64,000 nt of DNA from Lentzea albidocapillata subsp. violacea (GTDB lineage: Bacteria; Actinomycetota; Actinomycetes; Mycobacteriales; Pseudonocardiaceae): NCBI RefSeq assembly GCF_900100275.1, contig NZ_FNET01000008.1:248001-312000 (forward strand). The letters are read 5' to 3'. Position numbers and translations under genes: made by a program. The notes under the pieces are model-generated. The model was given only the letters and a program-made list of their open reading frames with translations. It did not search any database and was not told the origin of the DNA. Position 1 is the stretch's first letter; each line of letters begins with the position of its first letter. Shown here piece after piece: positions 43,401 through 51,781 of the stretch.

Positions 43401-44224
43401 CCGGCGACAAGACGGTGCGGCTGTGGGACGTAGCCGATCCCGCGCACCCGAAACCGCTGGGCGAGCCGCTCGCCCTGGACAACAGGTTCTCGGCCCGAGC
43501 GGTGTTCCGCCCGGACGGCGAAGTGTTGCTCACCAACCACACCGACGAGTCCGTGCGGCTGTGGGACGTCCGCGACCCGGCGAAGCCGGTACCGCTCGGC
43601 GCCCCGCTGGCCGGGCACGGCGGCTACGTCAACGACGCCCAGTTCAGCCCGGACGGCCGCACGCTCGCCACCGCGAGCAGCGACAGGACGGTGCGGCTGT
43701 GGGACGTGAGCGATCCCGCCCGGCCACGCCGGCTGGGCGAGCCGATCAAGGACGAACAGATCATGCTGCAGTCGCGTTTCACCGCGGACGGCAGGACGCT
43801 GATCACCTCCGGCCAGAACAAGGCGATCCGCTTCTTCGACGTACGCGACCTGGAGCGTCCGGTGCTGCTCAGCACGCTGCAGGGCCACTCGGGCACGGTC
43901 AGCACGGTGTCGGTCAGCGCGGACGGCAGGTTGCTCGCGAGCAGCAGCGCGGACCGGACGTTCCGGCTGTGGGACATCACCGATCCCGCCGAGCCGTCCT
44001 ATCTCGGTCAGCAGATCACCGGCGACTGGGCATCCGAGCCGTTCGTCCAGTTCTCCCCGCAGGGCAGGCTGCTCGCCACCGGCAACGCGGACGGCATCGT
44101 GCGACTGTGGGACCTCGACGTCGAGCACGAGATCGAGCGGATCTGCACGGCCACCCGCGGCGTGCTGACCCCGGCGCTGTGGCAGGAACGTCTGTCTCAG
44201 ATGGACTTCCGGGATCCGTGCTGA
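40418..44224 (+). CDS. STAND NTPase-WD40 protein (HTH-like start, membrane segment, 14 WD repeats)
   Basis: The 1268-residue protein combines four parts. The helical XRE-like N-terminus (about 1-85) includes a VSDWRRGRNVPARF motif. The STAND-type NTPase (about 110-430) has Walker A GASGAGKSS at about 161-169, Walker B VVIVDQFEEAF and the nSTAND1-like start PYMGLSAFGPQDANWFFGRE. A membrane segment lies at about 540-560. Fourteen WD40 repeats follow (about 625-1255), each with FSPDG...LATGS-D-TVRLWD, enough for two seven-bladed propellers. Such proteins are proposed signal or conflict sensors. TTG 40418 has GAGGAGGAGG just upstream; a GTG at 40355 would lengthen the protein by 21 residues. Confidence 0.85.
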   Translation: MGPRGVFAERFALLYAEAGDPPLKRVTESVARARRTDEQGRPLRVPAQRVSDWRRGRNVPARFSALSAVLEVLVGEARKRRPQPAIDGLYELDVWRALWEAALASPVTETDTPPQEDNSVCPYMGLSAFGPQDANWFFGRETATNALLDRLNDNGITMLVGASGAGKSSLMKAGVLPRLDKDAVVISPGTDPLKEFALQVPELIHVLEAAAADVRDDLTHEVQLAVGDRVVIVDQFEEAFTLGGDENRLRIFVQALHAAAEKSAVVLGVRADFYARCLDFPELAEALQSRQMVLGAMSAAELRDAVTSPAKAAGLQLEAGLVDLMLRDLGTHNRRGKDAYDAGALPLLSHALLVTWQRRQAGRLTIAGYRAAGGIQGAVAATAERAWSDLDEPARAAARQLLLRLVRVGDDTQDTRRRSSRHSLLEASTNLSATERALEVLTHARLITMDADSVEITHEALLQAWPRLRSWIDEDRAGNLTRQRLEEDAATWSAHDHDSSLLYRGARLEGVRQQRDVTTIAKEFVRTSERQHRKSVWLRRSAVVLVSVFALIAAGAAVIAVNQRNDAQFRQVVAEADRLAGSDPSLSAQFLMVAHRMRPDDQGVNAKLLATQQVPLAVPLAGHTGAVYLTTFSPDGSLLATASYDRTARLWDVRDRSRPKEIAVIAEHTNWLSSAVFSPDGKVLATTGQDATIRLWDVTNPSSPKALKTIQTGNGPSYLLEFSPDGTLLAAANEDRSARLWDVRDPANAKPSGEPLRDHSAAVRSLAFSPDGRTLATTGDDQTIRLWDVTTRARIGKPMTGHTLGIHSVAFSADGKLLASGADDKMVRLWDPATQEPVGQPLVGHTGAVWSVKFSPDGLTLASGAADATARLWSLTDPAAPTPLGRPLAARGANVFAIGFSPDGDALATGSLENAVNLWSLPQAMLLGHSSHVPTPAFSPDGKLVATGSSDKTVRLWDVSDSHHPRQLGPPLLGHERTVGPPEFRRDGKVLATAAGDKTVRLWDVADPAHPKPLGEPLALDNRFSARAVFRPDGEVLLTNHTDESVRLWDVRDPAKPVPLGAPLAGHGGYVNDAQFSPDGRTLATASSDRTVRLWDVSDPARPRRLGEPIKDEQIMLQSRFTADGRTLITSGQNKAIRFFDVRDLERPVLLSTLQGHSGTVSTVSVSADGRLLASSSADRTFRLWDITDPAEPSYLGQQITGDWASEPFVQFSPQGRLLATGNADGIVRLWDLDVEHEIERICTATRGVLTPALWQERLSQMDFRDPC

Positions 44225-44278
44225 CCCTCACCGAGCAACTGCCTCACCGGCAGCGCCGCATCGGTTACTGTCCGTTCC

Positions 44279-44776
44279 ATGCGTCTTCTTGCTCGGGTCG
44301 GCAGCTTGCGCGCGATCGTCGCGGTGACCGTCGGGTTCATCGCCCTCAACATGATTCTGGTGGTACTGGGCAACGTCACGGACTACGGCACGAACGAGGC
44401 GTTCGTGCAGCACGTCCTGGCGATGGACACCACGTTCGGCACGGAACTGAGGTGGCGGGCGATCACGAGCCCGGCCGTCGTCACGATCGTCTACGTCGCG
44501 ATCATCCTGTGGGAGGCGATCTCCGCGGTCCTGCTGACCGCCGGCACCGTCGCCTACCTGCGTGACAAGGAGGACAGCGCGCGCAGGTTCGCGTCCGCCG
44601 GCCTGCTGATGGTCGTGGCGTTGTTCCTCGGCGGCTTCATCACCATCGGCGGTGAGTGGTTCGCGATGTGGCAGTCGAAGGACTGGAACGGCATCAGCGC
44701 GGCCCTGCGCATGGTGACCATCGCGGGCTTCGCGCTGATCCTCGTGCACCTCAACCCGCGTCGGGCCACGCAGTAG
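44279..44776 (+). CDS. DUF2165-family small membrane protein
   Basis: The 165-residue protein has four membrane segments and the DUF2165 pattern: NMILVVLGNVTDYGTNEAFVQHVLAMD near the start and GGEWFAMWQSKDWNGISAALRM near the end. The family is named predicted small integral membrane protein and has no known role. It starts at ATG 44279, 54 bases after the STAND-WD40 gene, and its end overlaps the convergent GGDEF-EAL gene by 26 bases. Confidence 0.85.
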   Translation: MRLLARVGSLRAIVAVTVGFIALNMILVVLGNVTDYGTNEAFVQHVLAMDTTFGTELRWRAITSPAVVTIVYVAIILWEAISAVLLTAGTVAYLRDKEDSARRFASAGLLMVVALFLGGFITIGGEWFAMWQSKDWNGISAALRMVTIAGFALILVHLNPRRATQ

Positions 44777-46805
44777 TCGGCTCGACGCAGAACACCGGCC
44801 CGACACCCGCGTCGGCGCCGAGCTCACCCCACCAGTCGCGCTGCTCGGCGTCCTCGATCGCGTCGACCACCACGATCCCACCGGCCTCGTGCACGAACAC
44901 GACGAGGTCGCTGAGCACGTGCGACACCAGCTCGTCCGGTTTCTGGGAACGCCCCTTCACCCGCACGGCCCGCACGCCGAGCGAGCGCACGAGCTCGATC
45001 TCCGCGGTGGAACCCTTGAAGTCGCGCGCCCCGATGTGGATGCCCAGGTCGGCCAGCAGATCGAGGTTGTCGGCGGCCTCGCCGTCCTCGGACGCGAGCA
45101 CGTGCGCGGGGAAGCCCAGCAACAACCGCCCGGCCTGCAACCCGGTGTCCGCCAGCACGCGCCGCACGTCCCGAACCAGGTCCGGGCTGTTCGCCATGCT
45201 CTCGGTCAGACAGACCGCGAGCATCTCGTCGTACCGGCACGCGGTCTCGGCGGCCGTCCGCAACATCCACTCGCCGAGGGGCACCATCAGCCCGGTGTGC
45301 TCGGCCATCGACACGCACTTCTCGTGCGGGATCAGCCCGACGTCCCGATGCCGCCAGTTCAGCTCGGCCTCGAGGCACACCCGCGCCGTCCCGTCGAGCT
45401 TCATGACGGGGTTGAACACGACCTCGATCTCGCCGCTCTCCCAGGCCCCGGGCATCACGGCGGCCAGCGCGAGGTCTTCCTGCTCCCGCTTGTCCTGCGT
45501 CGCGTCGTGCAGTCCCCACTGCCGCCGCCCGATGCGCTTGGCCCGCCGCAACGTCATGTCGGAGGCGCGTAACACCTCGGCGGGATGATCCCCGGGATGC
45601 AACCGCGGCAGCACCCCGATCGACGCCGACACCGCCACCCCGTGCTCACCGAAGTAGACGGGCTCGGCGAGCTCGTGCTCGATCATCCGAATCGTCGTGT
45701 CGACGTCCGGCGTGTCGATCCCGTTCTCCACCAGCACAGCGAACTCGTCACCCTCGAGGCGGGCGACCATCGCCTTCTCGGCGGAGAACACGGAACTGAG
45801 CCGCTCGGCGACGAGCTTCAGCACCTTGTCACCGATCTCGCGCCCGAGCCCGTCAGTGATCACCGCGAAGGCGTCGAGATCGAGGTGGTACAGCGTCACC
45901 CCGTGCTCGATGTCGCTGTGCAGCAACGATTCCAGCCGAGTGGTGAGGTACTGCCGGTTCGGCAGCCCGGTCAGCGCGTCGTGCAGCGACTGGTACTGCA
46001 ACCGCCCGCCGAGCAACGTGAGCTGGCTGTCGTCGTCGATCATCACCACGTAGTGGCGGGGGTTGTCCTCGGCGTCCTTCTGCACGGTCGCCGCGAGCAA
46101 CACCCGGAAGTGCTCACCATCGCGATCGATGAGCCGGGGCCGTTCCTCGACCCGCTGCAGCCGCCCGTGCCGCAACCCGGCCAGCGCGTCGTTGACGAGC
46201 GGCAGGTCGGCGGGAGCGATCAGATCAGCGAGCGTCATGCCGTCCATGCCTTCGCGCCGAAGGATGGTGCACAACGCCTCGTTCGCCCGCCTCAACTCCC
46301 CGTCGAGGCCGACAATCGCGATGCCGGTGGACGAGTGCGTGAAAATGTCCTCGAACCGCTCCTCGCTGGCCTGTAAATCCAGCTGCACAGCACGATTCGC
46401 CCGTAACAAGGCGTGGCTGATGCTTTCCTGCTGCTCCAGCACAAATGCCTGAATGGCCGCCGTGTAAGCAGCGGACACGGCACCGATCACCAGCGCGGCC
46501 TGCCGGGCGTCCGCCCCCTCCTGCACGATGAACCGCGCAAGGACCTCGACGGACTCCCGCAAACTCTCAGCGCCTACGCAGTGCATCTCGACCAGCCGGG
46601 TACCGACCCACGAGGCCACATCGGGCTCGTCGACGAGCGCCTCGGCCACCACGTTGAGCAGCTCGCGCAACTCTTCGGTCAGCTTCGCCGCGGAAAGCGG
46701 CACGTACGCGGTCCGGCTGATCTTGACTGCCCAGTCATGCGCCAGCTCGTCGCGTCCCACCGGACGTGACGGTCTCGCGTCGTCCTGGCTCGGCAACCGT
46801 TCCAC
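44751..46805 (-). CDS. PAS-GGDEF-EAL protein with degenerate catalytic motifs
   Basis: The roughly 684-residue cytoplasmic protein has an N-terminal helical domain (about 20-140), a PAS domain (about 150-265), a GGDEF-like domain (about 275-435) and an EAL-like domain (about 440-680). The cyclase motif reads EGDEF and the phosphodiesterase motif reads EAEL in place of EAL, with several EAL metal-ligand regions changed (ESMANSPDLV for the usual ENxSxxxL). It may be a cyclic-di-GMP receptor or protein regulator rather than an enzyme. The exact start is uncertain: GTG 46805 is used; TTG 46796 and TTG 46850 are alternatives. Confidence 0.8.
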   Translation of the reverse strand: MERLPSQDDARPSRPVGRDELAHDWAVKISRTAYVPLSAAKLTEELRELLNVVAEALVDEPDVASWVGTRLVEMHCVGAESLRESVEVLARFIVQEGADARQAALVIGAVSAAYTAAIQAFVLEQQESISHALLRANRAVQLDLQASEERFEDIFTHSSTGIAIVGLDGELRRANEALCTILRREGMDGMTLADLIAPADLPLVNDALAGLRHGRLQRVEERPRLIDRDGEHFRVLLAATVQKDAEDNPRHYVVMIDDDSQLTLLGGRLQYQSLHDALTGLPNRQYLTTRLESLLHSDIEHGVTLYHLDLDAFAVITDGLGREIGDKVLKLVAERLSSVFSAEKAMVARLEGDEFAVLVENGIDTPDVDTTIRMIEHELAEPVYFGEHGVAVSASIGVLPRLHPGDHPAEVLRASDMTLRRAKRIGRRQWGLHDATQDKREQEDLALAAVMPGAWESGEIEVVFNPVMKLDGTARVCLEAELNWRHRDVGLIPHEKCVSMAEHTGLMVPLGEWMLRTAAETACRYDEMLAVCLTESMANSPDLVRDVRRVLADTGLQAGRLLLGFPAHVLASEDGEAADNLDLLADLGIHIGARDFKGSTAEIELVRSLGVRAVRVKGRSQKPDELVSHVLSDLVVFVHEAGGIVVVDAIEDAEQRDWWGELGADAGVGPVFCVEPTTAWPDAG

Positions 46806-46961
46806 CTGACCTGCTCGGCGAGCAACGGTGCGGAAGCCTACCGCCAGCAACCCTCACGGTCCCTACGCGCCGAGACGTTCCCTCCAACGGGGTAATAGCG
46901 ATCTCTGAGCGTTACAACAACTACTCGCTCGTTCGGGCCAATTTTCGCACGAACCGGCCGC

Positions 46962-49286
46962 TTACGCGGACCCGACGATGTGCCGCAACTGGCCCAGCAG
47001 ATCCGACCGGGACGTGGACCCCAACCGCTGCCGCATCCGAGCCATGTGGTGCTCAACGGTCTTGGCGGAGATGAACAACCGATCCCCCACCTGCCGATAG
47101 GTCATCCCCTCCAGCACCAACTGAGCCACCTCCCGCTCCCGATCGCTCAACTTCCCGGCGTCCTCGGCAACGGCCACGACATCGGCCTCAGCCGCACGCC
47201 GGGCGGACACCGGCCTGCCCTGCAACAACCGGGCACAGTCCAGCAACCGGACCATCGCCTGCCGATCGGAGGTCCGGATCGCGGCCTGCCCGGCCAGCCG
47301 GGACGCGTCCCACCACAATCCGACCGCGTGCAGGCTGCGAGCGGCTTCCTCGACCCGATCGGCGTCGACGTCACCGGCCACCACGTCCAGCCAGCATTCG
47401 GCCGCGGCGGACAGGATCGCGCAGTACCGGCTGCGCTCCCGATGGACCGCCAGCGCGGCGGCATGTTCCTCGGCGGCGGCGGAGTTCTCGTCGATGATCG
47501 CCGCGTGCAGCAGACTCCAGTGCAGCTGCGTTGCCCACATCGGCGGATTTCCCAACGACCGCAACAACACTGCGGCCTGGGCCAGGTGGGGCGCCAGCCG
47601 CTCCTTGTCCCTCAACCGGGCAGCGGCAGCGGCGAACTCCCCCAACGGCAGCAGGCTGAACAGGTCCACCGGGTGCCGGAGAACGGCCTCGCAGGCCTGC
47701 TCCCAGGTCCGGCGCAACGTCGCGAGATCCGAGTTCCGCCGGGCGACCCCGACCTCCAGTGCCACCGCGAAGATCCAGTCACGAGGCTCGAAAGCCCCCC
47801 GGACGGACATCAGCGTCTCGCGAGCCACCGCCAGGTTCCCGCGCAACATGTGCAGCCAGGCCTGCAACAGGCGATGCCGCACGGACATCAGCACCCCACC
47901 GGTCCCGGTCTCCACGGCCCGGTCCAGCACCGACTCGGCCACGTTCGGCTCGCCGCAGTGCACGGCGACCAACGCGGCCAGCGCAGCCGGACTGTCCGGC
48001 AACAGCACAGCCCCACCGGCCGGTTCGAGCATCGACGAAGCACGCACCAAAGTGGACAGTGCCGCGGTCTCGCCGCCGGCCACCGACTGCCGGACTCCCT
48101 GCAGCATCAACGAGGCCGCGCCGCCCAGCATCGTCGGCGGCTGCGGAGGCGTCTCCTCGAAAACATGTCCGGTACCGATCAGCCCGATCCCGGCGAAGGC
48201 AGCGGCATAGGGAGTGGCGGCCCACCGGAACAACTCGGTGCTGCGCGCCAACTGCCCGCGGTGGGCCAGCGCGACGGCCGCCACCTCGGCAGCGGTCCGC
48301 CGATGCGGCGAGTCGGCGGCGCTGATGACCTGGTCGGCAAGACGCAGAGCGCCGTCCAGGTCCCCGGCCATGGCCGAAGCGGTGGCCCAGGAGGCAGCCG
48401 TCTCGGCGGAAGGCGTGCCTCCGCCGGTCGAGGCCTTGAACAGGCGGGCGGCAAGTGCGGGATCGGAGGCCAACGCCTCACGGGCAGCCGCGACGAACAC
48501 GGGCCCGCCGATTCCGGTGTCGAGCAGGGGCCGCACGAGATCCAGCACCGGACCACCGCGGTCGAGCTGCAGCTGCGCCAGCTTCTGCCGCACCGCGATC
48601 CGGCGCTCGGCGCGGGTCAGCGCACCGACCGCCCGCTGCGCCAACGGCAGCAGGGTGCCGTCCTCGGCGAGCATGCCCGTGGCGCGAGCAGCCTCGATGA
48701 TGTCGCTGACCGCGTCGAAGTCCTTGTCCAGCAACGCGGACAACAGGTCCAGCCGCTGAGCGGCACCGGCCTCGGCGGCCAGCAGGAACTTCTGCAGGTC
48801 CGCGTCCAGCCAGTCGAGATCCGCACGGAACGCGCTGAGCGCGTCAGCGGATACCTCGGACACGGCCCCGAGGCGTTCGACGAACAGCGGCACGCCACCG
48901 GTCTGGGCGAACACGAAGTCGGCAACGGGCTTGGCCGCGCCGAGCAGTTCGCGGACGCCGTCACGGGAGAGCGGCGCCAGCGGCACCACGACGGAGCCCT
49001 GGCTCAGTTCGGCCAGCGCCGCACGGCGCGGCCAGGGCCGGTGGGCGAGTACCAGAAGGGGTTCCGAGGCAAGTGAGCGCAGGGAGGCGTCGTCCAGCAG
49101 GTGCGCGTCGTCCACCACGCGCACGGCGGAGTTGGTGATCTCCGAAAGCAGCGCTGTCTTGCCGTAACCACCAGGCGCCGCAACGACAACGCGCAGGCGG
49201 GTGCCCGCGGCGGCTTCGTTGATCCGGTCGAGGACGCCTCGCACTGGGGCGTCCAGCACCAACCTGGCTCGCATGGTCACGCTCAA
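46962..49286 (-). CDS. iniR: MalT/LuxR-family STAND regulator, IniR-like
   Basis: The 774-residue regulator begins with an NTPase domain (Walker A APGGYGKT at about 37-44, Walker B VRVVDDAH). It continues with winged-helix and TPR-like helical repeats and ends in a LuxR helix-turn-helix (LSDREREVAQLVLEGMTYRQVGDRLFISAKTVEHHMARMRQRLG). This is the MalT/IniR layout. IniR activates iniBAC in mycobacteria, reportedly in response to sugar released on cell-wall damage, and here it also sits next to iniBAC-like genes. TTG 49286 overlaps the stop of the Hsp70-like gene (TTGA) with GAGGA upstream; ATG 49274 is possible. Confidence 0.85.
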   Translation of the reverse strand: MSVTMRARLVLDAPVRGVLDRINEAAAGTRLRVVVAAPGGYGKTALLSEITNSAVRVVDDAHLLDDASLRSLASEPLLVLAHRPWPRRAALAELSQGSVVVPLAPLSRDGVRELLGAAKPVADFVFAQTGGVPLFVERLGAVSEVSADALSAFRADLDWLDADLQKFLLAAEAGAAQRLDLLSALLDKDFDAVSDIIEAARATGMLAEDGTLLPLAQRAVGALTRAERRIAVRQKLAQLQLDRGGPVLDLVRPLLDTGIGGPVFVAAAREALASDPALAARLFKASTGGGTPSAETAASWATASAMAGDLDGALRLADQVISAADSPHRRTAAEVAAVALAHRGQLARSTELFRWAATPYAAAFAGIGLIGTGHVFEETPPQPPTMLGGAASLMLQGVRQSVAGGETAALSTLVRASSMLEPAGGAVLLPDSPAALAALVAVHCGEPNVAESVLDRAVETGTGGVLMSVRHRLLQAWLHMLRGNLAVARETLMSVRGAFEPRDWIFAVALEVGVARRNSDLATLRRTWEQACEAVLRHPVDLFSLLPLGEFAAAAARLRDKERLAPHLAQAAVLLRSLGNPPMWATQLHWSLLHAAIIDENSAAAEEHAAALAVHRERSRYCAILSAAAECWLDVVAGDVDADRVEEAARSLHAVGLWWDASRLAGQAAIRTSDRQAMVRLLDCARLLQGRPVSARRAAEADVVAVAEDAGKLSDREREVAQLVLEGMTYRQVGDRLFISAKTVEHHMARMRQRLGSTSRSDLLGQLRHIVGSA

Positions 49287-50503
49287 CGGCCGTCCTCATC
49301 ATCGTCTCGGGATCGGGAGCCGGAACCGGAGCGGCGTCCGGCGGGCTTCAGCACGCGCGCGACGCGTTTCGCCCGCCTCGGCGGCAGTTCCAGCGGCGAC
49401 ACGTCCACCGGCGGGCGGGGCGGTGGCGCGGTGAACTCGTCGTCGAGGCTCGGGACCTCGCCGACGGGGAAGCGCATCAAGGCTTCGCGGGTGTGCACGA
49501 GGACCGACGTGTCGAGCGGTTCCGGCTCGGCCTCGGGGCCCAGCAGGACCCGCCGGGCGGTGACCGCGAGGCCCTTGGCGACCGAGTGCTCGGGGCGAGC
49601 CTCGGCCAGCACGCGGCAGTCGACCGCGGACGACAGCGCGTTGCCGATCACGGGCATCCGGCAGGCGCCGCCGACGAGCAGCACCGCGTCGGGCTGCACG
49701 GTCCCCAAGGCACGAACGAAGGAACCGACCAGGTGGTCGACGGACGGCCGGATCTCGTCCACGAACTCGTCGCGGGCGATCTCCACCCCGCTGACCACGA
49801 CGGACGGCGCGGAGGGGCCGAACGCCCGCTTCGCCGCCTCGCACTCGGCGGACGACACGTGGCCGTCCTTGCCCAGCCGGCCGCGCACCAGCCCGAAGAG
49901 CAGGTCGTCGAAGTCGGCGCCGGTGTGATGATCGACGCCGTCGACGTGGTTGACCAGTTCGAACGTCCGGTTCTGCGCTCGCCGGACCACCGACGCGGAA
50001 AAAGCGTGGCTGCCCAGCGAAAAGACCGCCAACGACGCGTCGGGCACCACGCGAGAACGCACGGCGTGGTTCTCGGCGGCCGCCAGCGGCTCCGGCACGA
50101 GGTTCGCGTCGGACAACCCGACCGCCCGCAGGGCCGCGTAGAGCTGTCCGCGGCGATAGGGACCCCACCCGGCCGGGTGACTCACCGCCAGGTGACGGGG
50201 CTGTTCACCCTCCCGGGCGACCACCTCGCCGACGACCCACATGATCAGCAACGCGGTGAGCTCCTCGGCCGGGCACATCTCCGGGCCCAGCGCGAACGGC
50301 ACCGCGTCACCGACCCGCCGGGCGAAGCCGGAGGCGGTCCAGCCGGCCACCCCGCGCTCACCGACCGAGAACGTCCCCGCCTCCGTGAGCTGCAGCGACG
50401 ACGGCACCACCAGGGCGATCTCGGCATCCCGGGCACCGTCGAGGCGGCACACGGCAGCCGTCGTCCGGGTGGTCCCGACATCGACTCCGAGTACGTACGC
50501 CAA
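49283..50503 (-). CDS. Hsp70-fold (actin-like ATPase) protein coupled to IniR
   Basis: The 406-residue protein contains a reduced Hsp70-type actin-fold ATPase. It has phosphate-1 VLGVDVGTTRTTAAV (residues 4-18), a central phosphate-2-like segment SLAVFSLGSHAFSASVV, and the adenosine motif AVLLVGGACRMPVIGNAL. Instead of the peptide-binding domain it ends in a Pro/Arg-rich, then acidic, tail (RSGSGSRSRDDDEDGR). It is therefore an ATPase switch rather than a chaperone. It is translationally coupled to the IniR-like regulator and divergent from iniBAC, suggesting it controls the regulator or the dynamin pair. Confidence 0.82.
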   Translation of the reverse strand: MAYVLGVDVGTTRTTAAVCRLDGARDAEIALVVPSSLQLTEAGTFSVGERGVAGWTASGFARRVGDAVPFALGPEMCPAEELTALLIMWVVGEVVAREGEQPRHLAVSHPAGWGPYRRGQLYAALRAVGLSDANLVPEPLAAAENHAVRSRVVPDASLAVFSLGSHAFSASVVRRAQNRTFELVNHVDGVDHHTGADFDDLLFGLVRGRLGKDGHVSSAECEAAKRAFGPSAPSVVVSGVEIARDEFVDEIRPSVDHLVGSFVRALGTVQPDAVLLVGGACRMPVIGNALSSAVDCRVLAEARPEHSVAKGLAVTARRVLLGPEAEPEPLDTSVLVHTREALMRFPVGEVPSLDDEFTAPPPRPPVDVSPLELPPRRAKRVARVLKPAGRRSGSGSRSRDDDEDGR

Positions 50504-50725
50504 GTCTCTTCCTCACCTGTTCGCAGCAGCGACCAGTACCTACACGGGTGAACGAGAGACGCTCAAGCGAGGCCCCTAATCCCCTAGGGGGTCAACGACC
50601 GTCACCCCATCGGGGAACGGGGATTCACTGGGAGTGATCCCCGATGCCGGTCAAGGGTCCGCTCTCATAGCTTTCTGCCACACACCCCTGCCGAATCCGT
50701 GCCTCAATCAGGAGAGTTCCTTCAG
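50504..50725. promoter_or_regulatory. Divergent control region of the ini cluster
   Basis: The 222-bp region between the Hsp70-like and iniB starts holds a perfect palindrome CCCCTAGGGG (50581-50590). It also holds a nested inverted repeat: GGGGATTCACT (50619-50629) with AGTGATCCCC (50633-50642), and an outer competing pair CATCGGGGA (50608-50616) with TCCCCGATG (50638-50646). These are likely binding sites for the IniR-like regulator. Confidence 0.6.
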
Positions 50726-51625
50726 ATGATCCAGCCCAGCACGCTCCATGACTTCGTGCTCAACCTGCTCAGCGACCCGTCCCTCAAGGATGCTTTCGCG
50801 ACCGACGCTCAGGGCACCCTGGAGCAGGCTGGGCTGGCCGACATCACCGCCGTCGACGTGCAGGAAGTCATCCCGCTGGTCCTCGACCTGCTGCCCGCCA
50901 CCCCCGCTGGCCTGCCCGCCATCGACGGTGTCGACCTGACCCTGCCCGCCGGTGACCTCCTCGCGGACGGCCCGCTCGGCGCCATCAGCCAGCTGCAGGC
51001 GGTCGCGTCTCAGCTGACCTCGTCGGGCGTGAACCTCACCGACCTGCAGACCTCCTCCGCCGGCATGCTCGCGGTGAGCGAGGACGGCCTGCAGCTCGCG
51101 GCGGCGAACCAGAGCCTGGGCGAGTACGCCCGGGCCGGCCTGGGCCTCGACGGTGACTTCTCCGCCGTGACCGACGTGACGTCGGTCCTCGACCAGACCG
51201 CGTCCCCGCTCACCGGCACCGTCCTCGACGTGGCCGACACCGCCACCGCCACCGCCGACGCCCCGCTCGACGGCGTCACCTCGGCCGTTCCCGGCCTGGA
51301 CGGCGCCCTCGGCCAGCTCGGCGGCGTGACGGGCCTCGGCCACGATGCGCTCGGCGTGCTCGGCGGCGGCGACCTCAACCTGGGCGTGCTGAACACCAGC
51401 GGCCTGGACGACCTGGCCAACGGCGAGGTCGGCGCGCACTCGCTCGACACCATCGGCCAGGTCACGAACACCGCGACCGGCCTCGCCGGCACGGCGACCG
51501 GCGTCGCGAGCAGCGCGACCGGCGTTGCCGGTGACCACGGTGTCGGCAACGTGCTCGGCACCGTCACCGACGTGACCCACAACGTCCCGGTCGTCGGCGA
51601 CCTGGACCTGGGTCTGCTCGGCTGA
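50726..51625 (+). CDS. iniB: IniB-like protein
   Basis: The 299-residue protein starts with a short helical IniB N-terminal domain (STLHDFVLNLLSDPSLKDAFATDAQGTLEQAGLADITAVDVQEVIPLVLDLLP). A long low-complexity tail rich in Gly, Ala, Thr, Val, Leu and Asp follows, with repeated GLGGVTGLGHDALG-like and TATGLAGTATGVASSATGVAG segments. There are no cysteines and no classical signal peptide. IniB of mycobacteria is similarly Gly/Ala-rich and of unknown biochemical role. ATG 50726 has AGGAG upstream; a GTG at 50699 would precede it. A hairpin after the gene may limit read-through into iniA. Confidence 0.85.
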   Translation: MIQPSTLHDFVLNLLSDPSLKDAFATDAQGTLEQAGLADITAVDVQEVIPLVLDLLPATPAGLPAIDGVDLTLPAGDLLADGPLGAISQLQAVASQLTSSGVNLTDLQTSSAGMLAVSEDGLQLAAANQSLGEYARAGLGLDGDFSAVTDVTSVLDQTASPLTGTVLDVADTATATADAPLDGVTSAVPGLDGALGQLGGVTGLGHDALGVLGGGDLNLGVLNTSGLDDLANGEVGAHSLDTIGQVTNTATGLAGTATGVASSATGVAGDHGVGNVLGTVTDVTHNVPVVGDLDLGLLG

Positions 51626-51642
51626 GCCACCCTCCAACGCGG

Positions 51643-51673
51643 ACCGGCCCTGTCTCTCGTGGACAGGGCCGGT
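51643..51673 (+). terminator. Hairpin between iniB and iniA
   Basis: ACCGGCCCTGTC (51643-51654) pairs with GACAGGGCCGGT (51662-51673), 12 bp, 7-base loop. It likely acts as a partial terminator that sets a higher iniB than iniA-iniC level. Confidence 0.75.
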
Positions 51674-51781
51674 TCGTCGTCTCGGTGAGCAAGGTCACCG
51701 CCCTCCCGAACAGCCCCGTCTGCTCGAACGAAAACCGGTATCGGGTTCAAGGCTTTCACCCAAGGGGGTGAACACGGCACT

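Noticed and set aside
42188..44128. Long minus-strand frame opposite the STAND-WD40 gene
   Set aside because: Repeated GC-rich WD40 codons keep the opposite frame open. The plus-strand protein has clear domains; the minus one is low-complexity Arg/Val/Ala.
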